In this document: positions 1 to 8,921 of the stretch, in pieces | How positions within the stretch are numbered: position 1 is the stretch's first letter | Layout of the letters: every line of letters begins with the position of its first letter | DNA from: Empedobacter tilapiae | GTDB taxonomy: Bacteria > Bacteroidota > Bacteroidia > Flavobacteriales > Weeksellaceae | Length of the DNA: 41,705 nt | Direction: 5' to 3' | Assembly: GCF_004785645.1 (NCBI RefSeq) | Contig: NZ_SRPE01000017.1 | Span: forward strand, 1-41,705 | Made by a program: the position numbers and the translations under genes | Notes under the pieces: generated by a model | What the model was told of the DNA's origin: nothing | What the model saw: the letters and a program-made list of their open reading frames with translations, nothing else | Database searches by the model: none

Positions 1-158
1 TAAATATTGAATGGACGTTGCTTTTTATCATCCCATTGATCAGCTTTTATTCGAAGAGAAGTTCTGAATGTATATTTTTTATTTTGAGATTGATCAATTA
101 AAGAAAGATGGATATTTTTTAGGTCTCCATTATCAGGCAAGAAAAAATTAAATGTCAT
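1..158 (-). CDS. Tyrosine recombinase/integrase, N-terminal part (cut by window edge)
   Basis: The gene runs leftward off the window from an ATG at 158-156; 52 codons are visible without a stop. The peptide begins MTFNFFLPDNGDLKN and contains TSLRIKADQWDDKKQRPFNI. This 'K..QWD.KKQR' pattern is typical of the arm-type DNA-binding domain at the start of Bacteroidota tyrosine recombinases. The catalytic domain is outside the window, so the R-H-R-Y residues cannot be checked. The gene lies next to a pair of 17-bp inverted repeats bounding a promoter (207-422). In Bacteroidota this is the usual layout of a promoter invertase and its target, so I infer it acts on that segment. A conjugative-element or phage integrase is the main alternative. 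Confidence 0.72.
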   Translation of the reverse strand, partial: MTFNFFLPDNGDLKNIHLSLIDQSQNKKYTFRTSLRIKADQWDDKKQRPFNI

Positions 159-200
159 TCAATCAGATTTAATAAATTAATAATGAACGAATTTAACAAA

Positions 201-229
201 AAAAAGTAGTCCTTCCTAGACTACTTTTT
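201..229. repeat. Left inverted repeat (IRL) of the invertible segment, also a hairpin
   Basis: The core TAGTCCTTCCTAGACTA (207-223) recurs exactly, in reverse complement, at 406-422. The site is itself two arms around an asymmetric 7-bp spacer (CTTCCTA, 212-218). Including flanking bases the arms are 11 bp (201-211 and 219-229). This is the form expected of a tyrosine-recombinase crossover site. On the minus strand the hairpin is followed by a run of nine T, so it could also act as an intrinsic terminator for leftward transcripts heading to the recombinase gene. Confidence 0.8.
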
Positions 230-405
230 ATGCAAATATATTCTTTTTTTAAAAACAAAGCAAATTACTGAAAAATACTGTCTTAACTCTCTTTTTAAGC
301 CTTATTTTTTTTAAACAAAGATGTTTTTAATTGCTTATTAAATGAGTAATTAACTAAAAATCACTTTTATAATTTATTGCACTGTAAATCAATACACTGA
401 ATAAA
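224..405. other. Putative invertible promoter segment (invertron)
   Basis: This 182-bp AT-rich stretch lies between the two inverted 17-bp repeats and has no credible ORF. Its only good match to the Bacteroidota promoter consensus is on the minus strand at 233-264, reading away from the surface operon. I found no comparable plus-strand promoter, and only 22 bp separate the right repeat from the operon start at 445. The sequenced orientation is therefore predicted OFF for the operon. Inversion would place the -33 box near 365-368 and the -7 box near 389-396, reading right. Confidence 0.72.
233..264 (-). promoter_or_regulatory. Consensus Bacteroidota promoter inside the invertible segment
   Basis: On the minus strand the -33 box TTTG (264-261) is followed by a 20-base spacer and the -7 box TATATTTG (240-233). 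Both boxes match the TTTG / TANNTTTG consensus exactly, at an accepted spacing. Transcription would begin about 226, beside the left repeat. As sequenced it points towards the recombinase gene and the left hairpin, not towards the operon at 445. Confidence 0.75.
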
Positions 406-425
406 TAGTCTAGGAAGGACTATTT
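403..425. repeat. Right inverted repeat (IRR) of the invertible segment
   Basis: TAGTCTAGGAAGGACTA (406-422) is the exact reverse complement of 207-223. The 7-bp spacer is in the opposite sense to that of the left site, so recombination between the two would invert the intervening DNA, not delete it. The local hairpin arms are 8 bp (403-410 and 418-425). The site ends 22 bp before the ATG of the operon's first gene and would form part of its mRNA leader after inversion. Confidence 0.8.
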
Positions 426-444
426 TTCAAAAACAACCTAACTA

Positions 445-1080
445 ATGAAAATTGAAACAAGCATAGAAGTACTTTTTAAAAAGGAGTTATTCCACCTTTT
501 AGTGCTTTTATGTTTTGTTTTTTCAGATTTATTATCAGCACAATCTTTAGTTAATAACCCTAATGTTTTTATCGGTAAAGGAATTACTATTATTGATAAT
601 GATACTGTGCTGGAAGAAAAAGAGACTTCTTTTTCCCAAAAATCTTTTAGTATTTATATTACCGAAGGAACCTCTTTTATTGATACGGAGGAAAAAGTTA
701 CAGCAAAAGTAACTTATGTAAATCTAAAGAGTACAGAAATTAGCCTTTCTCATAAAAATAACAATCAACGTGTTCAAAAGAATGTAGTAGCTAAAGATAC
801 AAAACATGATATTGCTCCAAAATATTCGGCTAAGATTACTAGAACTAATTCTAGTCAAAATATAATTAACATTTTTTCTGCTTCTAAGGCGATAACACTT
901 GTCCCTACAAACAATACGTCAAAAATTTTAGCACCGATAGTAGGTTCAGTTATTTTAAAAAGTCATAAAAAAGAAATATTAAAGATTAAATATTTTTATG
1001 CTAATTCAATTAAAAACCTTGAGAAAAAAGATAGGTTAAGTATTCGTCCACCTCCTTCATTTTCTTTCAATCTAATATAA
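445..1080 (+). CDS. Lead secreted protein of surface operon 1, unknown family
   Basis: A 211-residue protein with an N-terminal hydrophobic stretch (about 16-30) ending in LLSAQS, consistent with a signal peptide. I do not recognise the family. It is clearly related to the lead protein of operon 2 (26990-27676): both have a V/L-[FY]-I-G-[KE] motif soon after the signal peptide, then a '[LI]YI..[GN].SFI' segment, a lysine- and serine-rich low-complexity middle, and a proline triplet near the C-terminus (here RPPPSFSFNLI). It is the first gene after the invertible promoter, 66 bp upstream of the giant protein. A secreted accessory or anchoring subunit is possible, but this is inference. Confidence 0.8.
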   Translation: MKIETSIEVLFKKELFHLLVLLCFVFSDLLSAQSLVNNPNVFIGKGITIIDNDTVLEEKETSFSQKSFSIYITEGTSFIDTEEKVTAKVTYVNLKSTEISLSHKNNNQRVQKNVVAKDTKHDIAPKYSAKITRTNSSQNIINIFSASKAITLVPTNNTSKILAPIVGSVILKSHKKEILKIKYFYANSIKNLEKKDRLSIRPPPSFSFNLI

Positions 1081-1146
1081 ACTTAGCTGTTTCGAATTAT
1101 GATATTTTTTGAAGCAGTAGATGAAAGTTGAATTAAAATACAAATA

Positions 1147-4100
1147 ATGATAAAAAATATAACTTTTTATAGAAGAAGAAAACGTCTCATCATGATGTTA
1201 TTGCTTCTTTTAACCAGTTTTTTGCAACAGTCACTAGCACAGAATTTGCTATCAGAGAGCTTTAATTATGCTTCTGGTACATTGTTGACGAATGCAAACT
1301 GGACATCTCATGCAACAGGGACACCCTCCATTGTTGTAAGTGATGGAAATCTTTCTCGTTCAGGAACAATAGGAAATAATATAGGAAATAAAATTTCCTT
1401 GGCAAGTAGTGGACAAGATGTGCGCCGTGCCTTTACAGCAATACCTACAAGTACAACAGGTCAGGCGGCTTATGCGTCTATGGTGGTAAATGTTTCGGCA
1501 GCACAAGCGAGTGGAGATTTCTTTTTCTCTTTAGGATCTTCTACTGCAGCACAGAATGCCCGAATATATATAAAAGCAAATGGGACGGGCTATAGTTTTG
1601 GAATAGGAAAAACAGCAGCAGAAGCCGATTATGAAGCCTCTGTAAGATCTTTTGGAGTGAATACTTTTATTGTGCTTAAATATGAAGCTTTTACTGGAAC
1701 TAATAATGACATTATTAGGTTATATGTAAATCCATCATCAGCTTCAGAGCCTGGAACAGCAGCAATCAGTATTGCTCCTCCAATAGCAGATGTAAGTTCA
1801 TTATCTGTTGCTTATCTATTTCAGGGTGCTGCTATGAATGCACCTACATTGGAAATAGACGGAATCAATATAGGTAGTACATGGAATAGTGTTACTTCTG
1901 CAATATTTGATTATGGGGATGTACCAGTTTCTTATGATACATCAAAAGAAGGAATTTTCATGCCTGCAGCTCATTCACGTATTGCAGGTTTCTCATTAGG
2001 AAGTATTCTTCCAGATTTAGAGCTTAAACCATATAGTGTAGCATTGGGAGCTGATAATAATGGAACAAATGGAGATGGAGTAGATGAAGATGCGATTTCT
2101 GTTTCAGTAAACCAAATAAGAAAAGGAGTACCTTTTACACTAAATGTTCCTGTTACTAATACAACAGGCACTAAGTATCTTTATGGTTGGATTGACTTTA
2201 ATAATAATGGTAAATTCGAAGTTGGTGAATTTGCGACAATCTCGTTTTCAGTAGCGGGAGCAAGTACACAAGTGCTTAGTTGGACAGGGCTTCAGACAGG
2301 AACTATAGCAACAGGAGCAACAAAGCTTTATATGAGGTTAAGACTTTCTGATAGGGCTTTGGCTGACTATACAACAGTTGCAAGTGGAGGAGCTGATATT
2401 GATGAACGAAGCATTGGATTTGGTGCTATCTCAACAACTAGTTCTGCAGATCATGGAACTATTCCTAACGGAGAAGTTGAAGATTACCAAATAGAAGTAC
2501 TAAATACTTTCGATTATGGTGATGTACCTTCTACTTTTGAAAACGATATTAATGGAGTAGCATTACCAGCGTTGCACGCTCCATTGGCAGGATTTACGAT
2601 AGGAAATTTATTGGATGTAGAAACTGCACCTGCTTCTGTAATATCACCTAATCAAAATAATATGGCTGGTGATAATTCTATAGGCGATCCCGATGAAGAT
2701 GGTTTAGCGACATTGGTAAGCGTGAGCCGTGGAGTTGCTTACAGCATTAATGTACCAGTTAATATTCCTTCGGATTTAGCAGGAACGAAATATTTATATG
2801 GTTGGCTGGATTTGAATGGAGATGGGCGTTTTCAGGTAGGAGAGGTAGCAACGACAACTTCTACAGGAGTAGGACTAAATTCATTAACTCTTACTTGGAG
2901 TGCTACACAGACAACATCTATTCCTGTTGGCACAACGAATATTTACTTAAGATTAAGACTTTCTAATCTAAGTTTACTCGACTTTAACTCAGGAACAAAT
3001 AGTGCACTAATTGATGAACGAAGCATAGGAAATGGTGCGACATCAACTACTAATTCAGTAAATACACCAATTACCCCTTTTGGAGAAGTAGAGGATTATC
3101 AGTTATCGGTTGATCTATACGACTTTGGAGATGTACCAGTTGGATATGAACTGAATAATGCGGGAATTTCTTATCCTGCAAGACAAGTGGCTAGTTCGCT
3201 ATATACAATAGGTGAAACAATAGATCATGAGCAGACTGCTCAAAGTGTAGCTATTGGAGCTGATAATAATGGAATAAATGGTGATGGACTTGATGAAGAT
3301 GGTGTGGGAGTACAAACAATTACTAGAGGAGCTCTTTTTAATTTCTTTACTTCAGTATCAGCAAATACAGCATCTAATGTTATTGCATGGATAGATTTTA
3401 ATAATGATGGTAAATTTCAAGCTAATGAAGCAGCTTATGCATCTACGAATGCTACTTCTAGTGGTTATCAGGCAGTTCCTGCTGGAGAAAGTACGGTCAA
3501 TTTTTGGTTCAGAGGTTCACAAACTAGTCAAATTCCTACCGGAGTAACAAATGTATATGTAAGAGTTAGACTTACTCAAACTGCTGGAGCTGATAACACG
3601 TCGACTACAACTATAGATGAACGCTCTATAGCTGATGGTGTTAGTACAGGTATATATACAATACCAAGCTTTGGAGAGATTGAAGACTATCGATTTCCTG
3701 TAGGAAGTGAATTATATGATTTTGGAGATGCACCAGAAAGTTATGAAATGGATAAAGATGGAACAACTCCTATTAACTTTAAACCAGCAAGAAATTTCAG
3801 CACGCATACGTTATATTTAGGAAGTTCTTATGACAATGAATCTGGTCCTTCTTCAGTTACTGTGGGAAGTGACAACAATGGTAATAATGGAGATGGTTCT
3901 GATGAAGATGGTATAACAAGTCCATTATATATAAGACCAGGTGCAATTAACAATTATAATATAGAAGTTAAAAATTATACAGGAGCTAATGCTACTTTAG
4001 TTGTTTGGATAGATTTTAACAATAACGGAAGATTTGAGGCAACTGAATCTTATTCCTATACAGCAACTCCAGGTGCCTACCTTGCATCTATTCCTTTTAC

Positions 4101-7100
4101 AGCTGCACAAACTGGAATTATTCCATCAAATACAAAGAAAGTGTATATGAGAGCTAGACTTATGCAAGCGGAAGGAGGAGTTACTCTAGGTGATCAAACG
4201 ACTGGGACGAATGCAACGGTAGTAGACGAACGTGCTATTGGAGATGGATTGGTAACAGGAACGTATGGTGTTGTAGCGCTTGGAGAGGTAGAGGATTATC
4301 AGCTGACAGTTATTCGTGATTATGGGGATGTACCAGTTTCTTATGAGAATGGAAACCCTGCGTTTCAGGTGAATAGTTCTATACCAGATCTTTATTTAGG
4401 TGCATCAATTGATTATGAGTTGGAACCTAGCAATGTTGCTGCAGGAGCGGATAACAACGGGATCAATGGAGATGGAGAAGATGAAGATGCTGTTTCAACT
4501 CCTATGATGGTAGTGGATGGTACTCCATTTACAATCAGTGTTCCTGTAAATACAACAGTAAGTGGAACAAAATATTTATACGGATGGATTGACTTTAATG
4601 GAGATGGTGTTTTCAACGGTAATGAGGCTGTTGTTGTTAGTGGATCAGTAACGGCAGGTACTCCAAGTCATTTTGTATTGACATGGAACAATACTTTTGC
4701 ACCTTCTGTTTTGGCTGAAGGAAAAGTATATGCAAGGTTAAGATTATCCGCTCTTTCGCTTAGCAATTCAAATAGTGGAAATGCAACTCTGATTGATACA
4801 CGAAGCTATGGAGGTAGCAATGCTTCTGGTGAAGTAGAAGACTATCAGTTTGATGTAATAGCTGAAGGATATGATTATGGAGACGCTCCTGCTGAATATG
4901 CAAGAAATAGGGAAGGCGCTACATCTATATACCCAAGACAGGTCTTGTCTTCTGTATTGAGATTAGGTGCTACAATAGATACTGAGCCATCAGCACATAC
5001 TGTTCCTATGGGAGCAGATAACAATGGTGTGAATGGTGATGGATTGGATGAAGATGGTATTACTACACTTTTACCTATCTATAAAGGAATTGCTTATAGT
5101 ACAGACGTTAGTGTATTTAATAATAGTGGTTCAGCTAAAACTCTTTATGGTTGGATTGATCTTAATAACAACGGGTATTTTGAAGCAACAGAAATGGCTA
5201 GTGTTTCAATTCCTAATTCGCCAGTTCAGCAGACTGCAAAATTATCTTGGACAAATACATTGACCAATAATATACCAACTGGGACGAATCAATTGTACAT
5301 GCGTCTTCGTATTTCAGGACAAGCACTTGCTGATTATACAGTAGGAGGAGCACTAGGTCTTCTTCTCGATGAACGCTCAATAGGAGATGGTCTTATTTCT
5401 GGAACTTATAGTACATCAGCCATAGGGGAAGTAGAAGATTACAGATTAACTGTTTCTACAGAATATGATTACGGTGATACACCAGATTCATATGATACTA
5501 GTAGAAATAATATTGTAGCGCCAGCACGACAAGCGGTAAGTAATAGACTGTATATTGGTAATACTCCTCCAGATTATGAAGCGGCTAAACATACATCATT
5601 AGATGCTTTGGGTGATGATATTTCTGGACAAGATGATGAAGATGGTGTAGAGATTACTCCTATTTATGGAAATGGTGGTTATGGGTATACAGCACGTGTA
5701 CAAGTAACTAATAATACAGGAGCTTCAAAAACCTTATATGGTTGGATTGATTTTAATAATAACGGACGTTACGAATCTAGTGAAATTGCAACAATAAATG
5801 TAGCAAATGCAACTAATAACGGTTATGTGACGCTTGCATGGACAAATGCGCAATCTGTTGTTAGTGGTAATCCTACACAATTATATATGCGTTTACGTTT
5901 ATCTGAAGGAACTTTAACTGATTTTACAACTGGTACACCAGGGCTTTTGGTAGATGAACGTGCTTTAGCTGATGGAATAAATACTGGTGAGTATGCAGCG
6001 ACACCTGTTATTTATAACGGAGAAATAGAAGATCATAGGATTCCAATTACAACACAGTTTGATTTTGGTGATGCTCCAGCTGTCTATGAAAAAAATTCAA
6101 TAGGAACGAGTGTTCCAGCACGTCATAGACACACCCCCGATCTTTTGATGGGTGATACTGTAGATATTGAAAGTGATCCGAATAGTGTAGCTTTTGGATC
6201 TGATAACAATGGTGTGAATGGCGATGGATTGGATGAAGATGGTATAGTTACTCCATTACCAATATTACTTTCTGGAACAGATTATGGTGTTGGTATAAAA
6301 GTAAAGAATAACCTTACTACAGCAGCGACATTGCATGCTTGGTTAGATTTAGATGCCAATGGAAGATTCACATCAAACGAACATATATCTGTAGCGATTC
6401 CTGCAAATTCTGGAGATTATGCTACAAGATTAGTTTGGCCTATAGCGAATTATACAGGAACGACTAATTACACTTATATGAGAGTGCGTATTACAAGTGC
6501 AACATTGGTAGACAATGCAGCTTCCACAAATGTGGATGAACGTTCAATAGGTGATGGAGCGAATACTGGGGAATATGGTGTACTTATAAACGGAGAGGTA
6601 GAAGATTATATTTTACCAGCTCAACCAACAGATTCTTCTATCATTCCATGTGATAATAATGATGATGATCGTTTAGGAAAGATGGATCCTTTGCAAGCTC
6701 TTTTCCATGCAAGTATTGCCAAGTTAGCAAGTGGAGATTATGTTGTGTTCGGGAATTCAGCACATGGAAGTGGAGCAAACCAAATGACTCCTATAAAAGT
6801 AGAATCAGGAAGTAATGGATTCGACTTTTTAGGAACGCCATTAATGGTGACAGGTGTATCTTCTTCCACAAGTTATCATCAGTACATGCTTCTATCTTCT
6901 GCAGGATTATATGTATGGGGACAATCCAACGGTGTTTTTTCTGGTACAGGCTTCCGACAAGTAGCATTACCTGAAGGTATAGGAGCTGCTCATATCCAAA
7001 TGATAGACGCAGGTCGAAATTCATCAGTAGGATCATTAATGTTATTAACTAAGACAGGTGAAGTGTGGACCTATTCTAATACAATAGGACATGCAATTCA

Positions 7101-8841
7101 AGGAAATGGGAATGTTCCTGTTCCAGGATGGCATCAAGTAATGTTAGAGAACAACACTCCTCTTACAGGAATGAAAGATATCAGAACTTCGGGTGCATCA
7201 GCAATTGCTACAGATGGTAATAACTTCTATACTTGGGGTGCTAATGTATTTTTAGGAGATGGATTAGTTGCTTCTAATAAAAATTTTGCAACTAAAATGA
7301 TTGTTCCAAAAGGAATTACATTTCCTATAAAACAACAAGATATTAATAACCAAGTTTTAACATCTTATTATGTAAGAGACAACGAAGGAAAAGTATTTGT
7401 ACTTGGAGCAAACGAAGAAGGTCAATTAGGATTGGGTAATACAACTACCCAAACCAAATGGAGCATGGTTAGATTTATTAATGAAGAACCAGAAGCAGTA
7501 GGAAATCAGGATGATGTTACAAAAGAAATAGGAACTGTAAAATGGATTTCTGCAAACAATCATGACAGTTATGGTCCTCTATTTAGTTTAATTACTGAAG
7601 ATAAAAGGATTTATAGTACAGGATCGAATGATGGAAGTAAAAAAGGAGTAGTATCTCCTACATCTGCTTATATGTTAACTGCAAATACGACGAATAGCGG
7701 AACTCAAATGCTGAAAGGAAAGATGATGTATGTAGAAGCAGGAGGGCATATCTCTATTGTAGTTAGAGAAAGAAGTGACCGTTATGGTTATGTAGGACAC
7801 ACAGTTGATGGAAGTGATGGATGTGGTGGTTGTACGAATAGCCCTATAGAGTATGACTTTTCAAATGTTCCTTCGGTAGGACCTATTTGTGGAAATGTAG
7901 CATTTGATTATGGAGATTTGGATAACCGTTATAATCTAGGTGATATGGCAAGCCATGAAATCAAGTATAGCCAGATAGATAACCCATTGAAACTAGGAGC
8001 TATTGCAGCAGATAGTGAAGATGGACCTCAGTTTACTGTTACAGGAAATGGTAACGATGCAATGGGAGATGATAATGATGAATTAGGAGATGATGAAGAT
8101 GCGTTTCCTGCGTTCCCAAGTACTCCACTACCTCAGAAAGTAATAGGGTCGTCTTATAAATTAGAAGTTCCGTTGACAAATAATACAGGAGAAGAAGCTT
8201 ATTTATATGGTTTCATCGACTGGAATAACAACGGTTTTTTTGAACATGGAGAAGCTGTAGTACAAAAGGTTACTTCTTCGGCATCTCAGCAAATAATAAC
8301 ACTTACATGGGCAGATGATCCATCGGTTTGTGGTGTTAGTATGAGGAGTTTTGTGCGTTTACGTTTAACGACAGAACTGTTTGCTGACGATTTAAGTACT
8401 CTTGAGGACGAACGTAGCTTCTTAGCAGCTCCTAATGGAGAAGTAGAAGACTACTATGTGGATTGGAATGCAGAAGAATGTTTTTGCTATAAACCAGGTG
8501 CTACGACAGGAGGACTGACATTAGATAGTAATGTAGGAATATCTTCTTTAAACAGAGGTGCAGGTATGCAGGATTCTGATAGTTGGCCAATGGTTAGAAA
8601 AGGAGCATGGTTGGTACTTGAATCTAAAACAAAAGGTTTTGTTCCGAATAGAGTAGCCTTTGAGGATCAAGATAATAATGCAGCAACTCCTGATGTACCA
8701 GTAGGTATTCCTGCTAGTGATTTTGTAGAAGGAATGATGGTATATGATACAATTAATAATTGTATGAAAATATATACATCTGTAGATGATGGAAATACAT
8801 TCGGATGGTATTGTATTTCAAAACAGGCTTGTCCTGAGTAA
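1147..8841 (+). CDS. Giant secreted GEVED-repeat surface protein with RCC1-like propeller (2564 aa)
   Basis: The signal peptide (residues 1-32) has an RRRKR n-region, a poly-Leu core and ends SLAQ. After a domain of about 220 residues come eight GEVED repeats of roughly 200 residues. Each starts [FY]D[YF]GD[VATI]P (the first at 254, the second at 455), carries acidic loops such as GADNNG.NGDG.DEDG and WIDFNNNG.FE that resemble calcium-binding sites, and ends GE[VI]ED[YH]. Residues about 1839-2210 look like an RCC1-type beta-propeller ('G.V..WG.N..GQLGLG'). A ninth GEVED repeat follows at 2253. The last ~115 residues match the C-terminus of the operon 2 giant and contain paired cysteines. No standard type IX sorting domain was recognised. 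The likely role is an adhesin or surface-layer structural protein. Confidence 0.92.
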   Translation: MIKNITFYRRRKRLIMMLLLLLTSFLQQSLAQNLLSESFNYASGTLLTNANWTSHATGTPSIVVSDGNLSRSGTIGNNIGNKISLASSGQDVRRAFTAIPTSTTGQAAYASMVVNVSAAQASGDFFFSLGSSTAAQNARIYIKANGTGYSFGIGKTAAEADYEASVRSFGVNTFIVLKYEAFTGTNNDIIRLYVNPSSASEPGTAAISIAPPIADVSSLSVAYLFQGAAMNAPTLEIDGINIGSTWNSVTSAIFDYGDVPVSYDTSKEGIFMPAAHSRIAGFSLGSILPDLELKPYSVALGADNNGTNGDGVDEDAISVSVNQIRKGVPFTLNVPVTNTTGTKYLYGWIDFNNNGKFEVGEFATISFSVAGASTQVLSWTGLQTGTIATGATKLYMRLRLSDRALADYTTVASGGADIDERSIGFGAISTTSSADHGTIPNGEVEDYQIEVLNTFDYGDVPSTFENDINGVALPALHAPLAGFTIGNLLDVETAPASVISPNQNNMAGDNSIGDPDEDGLATLVSVSRGVAYSINVPVNIPSDLAGTKYLYGWLDLNGDGRFQVGEVATTTSTGVGLNSLTLTWSATQTTSIPVGTTNIYLRLRLSNLSLLDFNSGTNSALIDERSIGNGATSTTNSVNTPITPFGEVEDYQLSVDLYDFGDVPVGYELNNAGISYPARQVASSLYTIGETIDHEQTAQSVAIGADNNGINGDGLDEDGVGVQTITRGALFNFFTSVSANTASNVIAWIDFNNDGKFQANEAAYASTNATSSGYQAVPAGESTVNFWFRGSQTSQIPTGVTNVYVRVRLTQTAGADNTSTTTIDERSIADGVSTGIYTIPSFGEIEDYRFPVGSELYDFGDAPESYEMDKDGTTPINFKPARNFSTHTLYLGSSYDNESGPSSVTVGSDNNGNNGDGSDEDGITSPLYIRPGAINNYNIEVKNYTGANATLVVWIDFNNNGRFEATESYSYTATPGAYLASIPFTAAQTGIIPSNTKKVYMRARLMQAEGGVTLGDQTTGTNATVVDERAIGDGLVTGTYGVVALGEVEDYQLTVIRDYGDVPVSYENGNPAFQVNSSIPDLYLGASIDYELEPSNVAAGADNNGINGDGEDEDAVSTPMMVVDGTPFTISVPVNTTVSGTKYLYGWIDFNGDGVFNGNEAVVVSGSVTAGTPSHFVLTWNNTFAPSVLAEGKVYARLRLSALSLSNSNSGNATLIDTRSYGGSNASGEVEDYQFDVIAEGYDYGDAPAEYARNREGATSIYPRQVLSSVLRLGATIDTEPSAHTVPMGADNNGVNGDGLDEDGITTLLPIYKGIAYSTDVSVFNNSGSAKTLYGWIDLNNNGYFEATEMASVSIPNSPVQQTAKLSWTNTLTNNIPTGTNQLYMRLRISGQALADYTVGGALGLLLDERSIGDGLISGTYSTSAIGEVEDYRLTVSTEYDYGDTPDSYDTSRNNIVAPARQAVSNRLYIGNTPPDYEAAKHTSLDALGDDISGQDDEDGVEITPIYGNGGYGYTARVQVTNNTGASKTLYGWIDFNNNGRYESSEIATINVANATNNGYVTLAWTNAQSVVSGNPTQLYMRLRLSEGTLTDFTTGTPGLLVDERALADGINTGEYAATPVIYNGEIEDHRIPITTQFDFGDAPAVYEKNSIGTSVPARHRHTPDLLMGDTVDIESDPNSVAFGSDNNGVNGDGLDEDGIVTPLPILLSGTDYGVGIKVKNNLTTAATLHAWLDLDANGRFTSNEHISVAIPANSGDYATRLVWPIANYTGTTNYTYMRVRITSATLVDNAASTNVDERSIGDGANTGEYGVLINGEVEDYILPAQPTDSSIIPCDNNDDDRLGKMDPLQALFHASIAKLASGDYVVFGNSAHGSGANQMTPIKVESGSNGFDFLGTPLMVTGVSSSTSYHQYMLLSSAGLYVWGQSNGVFSGTGFRQVALPEGIGAAHIQMIDAGRNSSVGSLMLLTKTGEVWTYSNTIGHAIQGNGNVPVPGWHQVMLENNTPLTGMKDIRTSGASAIATDGNNFYTWGANVFLGDGLVASNKNFATKMIVPKGITFPIKQQDINNQVLTSYYVRDNEGKVFVLGANEEGQLGLGNTTTQTKWSMVRFINEEPEAVGNQDDVTKEIGTVKWISANNHDSYGPLFSLITEDKRIYSTGSNDGSKKGVVSPTSAYMLTANTTNSGTQMLKGKMMYVEAGGHISIVVRERSDRYGYVGHTVDGSDGCGGCTNSPIEYDFSNVPSVGPICGNVAFDYGDLDNRYNLGDMASHEIKYSQIDNPLKLGAIAADSEDGPQFTVTGNGNDAMGDDNDELGDDEDAFPAFPSTPLPQKVIGSSYKLEVPLTNNTGEEAYLYGFIDWNNNGFFEHGEAVVQKVTSSASQQIITLTWADDPSVCGVSMRSFVRLRLTTELFADDLSTLEDERSFLAAPNGEVEDYYVDWNAEECFCYKPGATTGGLTLDSNVGISSLNRGAGMQDSDSWPMVRKGAWLVLESKTKGFVPNRVAFEDQDNNAATPDVPVGIPASDFVEGMMVYDTINNCMKIYTSVDDGNTFGWYCISKQACPE

Positions 8842-8854
8842 AATAAGATAATCT

Positions 8855-8874
8855 GCTCCTCTTCACAGAGGAGC
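8855..8874 (+). terminator. Intra-operon hairpin after the giant gene
   Basis: GCTCCTCT (8855-8862) pairs perfectly with AGAGGAGC (8867-8874) around a TCAC loop. No immediate T-run follows, so a full terminator is doubtful. It may be an mRNA stabiliser or partial terminator that sets the ratio of giant to small subunit. Operon 2 has a hairpin in the same place (31793-31840). Confidence 0.55.
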
Positions 8875-8921
8875 GGAAAATCTTTTAAAAAATTAAATGA
8901 TCAATTAAGAATAATTGAAAT

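Noticed and set aside
1-158. The partial recombinase as an integron integrase serving the array
   Set aside because: The visible N-terminus is the arm-type domain of Bacteroidota phage/transposon recombinases, and it lies beside its own pair of inverted repeats, more than 24 kb from the array.
6791-7036. Leftward ORFs inside the giant genes (for example 6791-7036, 28450-28728, 30621-30989, 31113-31367)
   Set aside because: They are frames antisense to well-supported giant coding sequences, with biased composition and no homology signals.
8440-8841. Type IX secretion sorting domain on the operon 1 giant
   Set aside because: The C-terminus does not show the usual conserved glycine and lysine-ended strands, and instead has the cysteine-containing module shared with the other giant.
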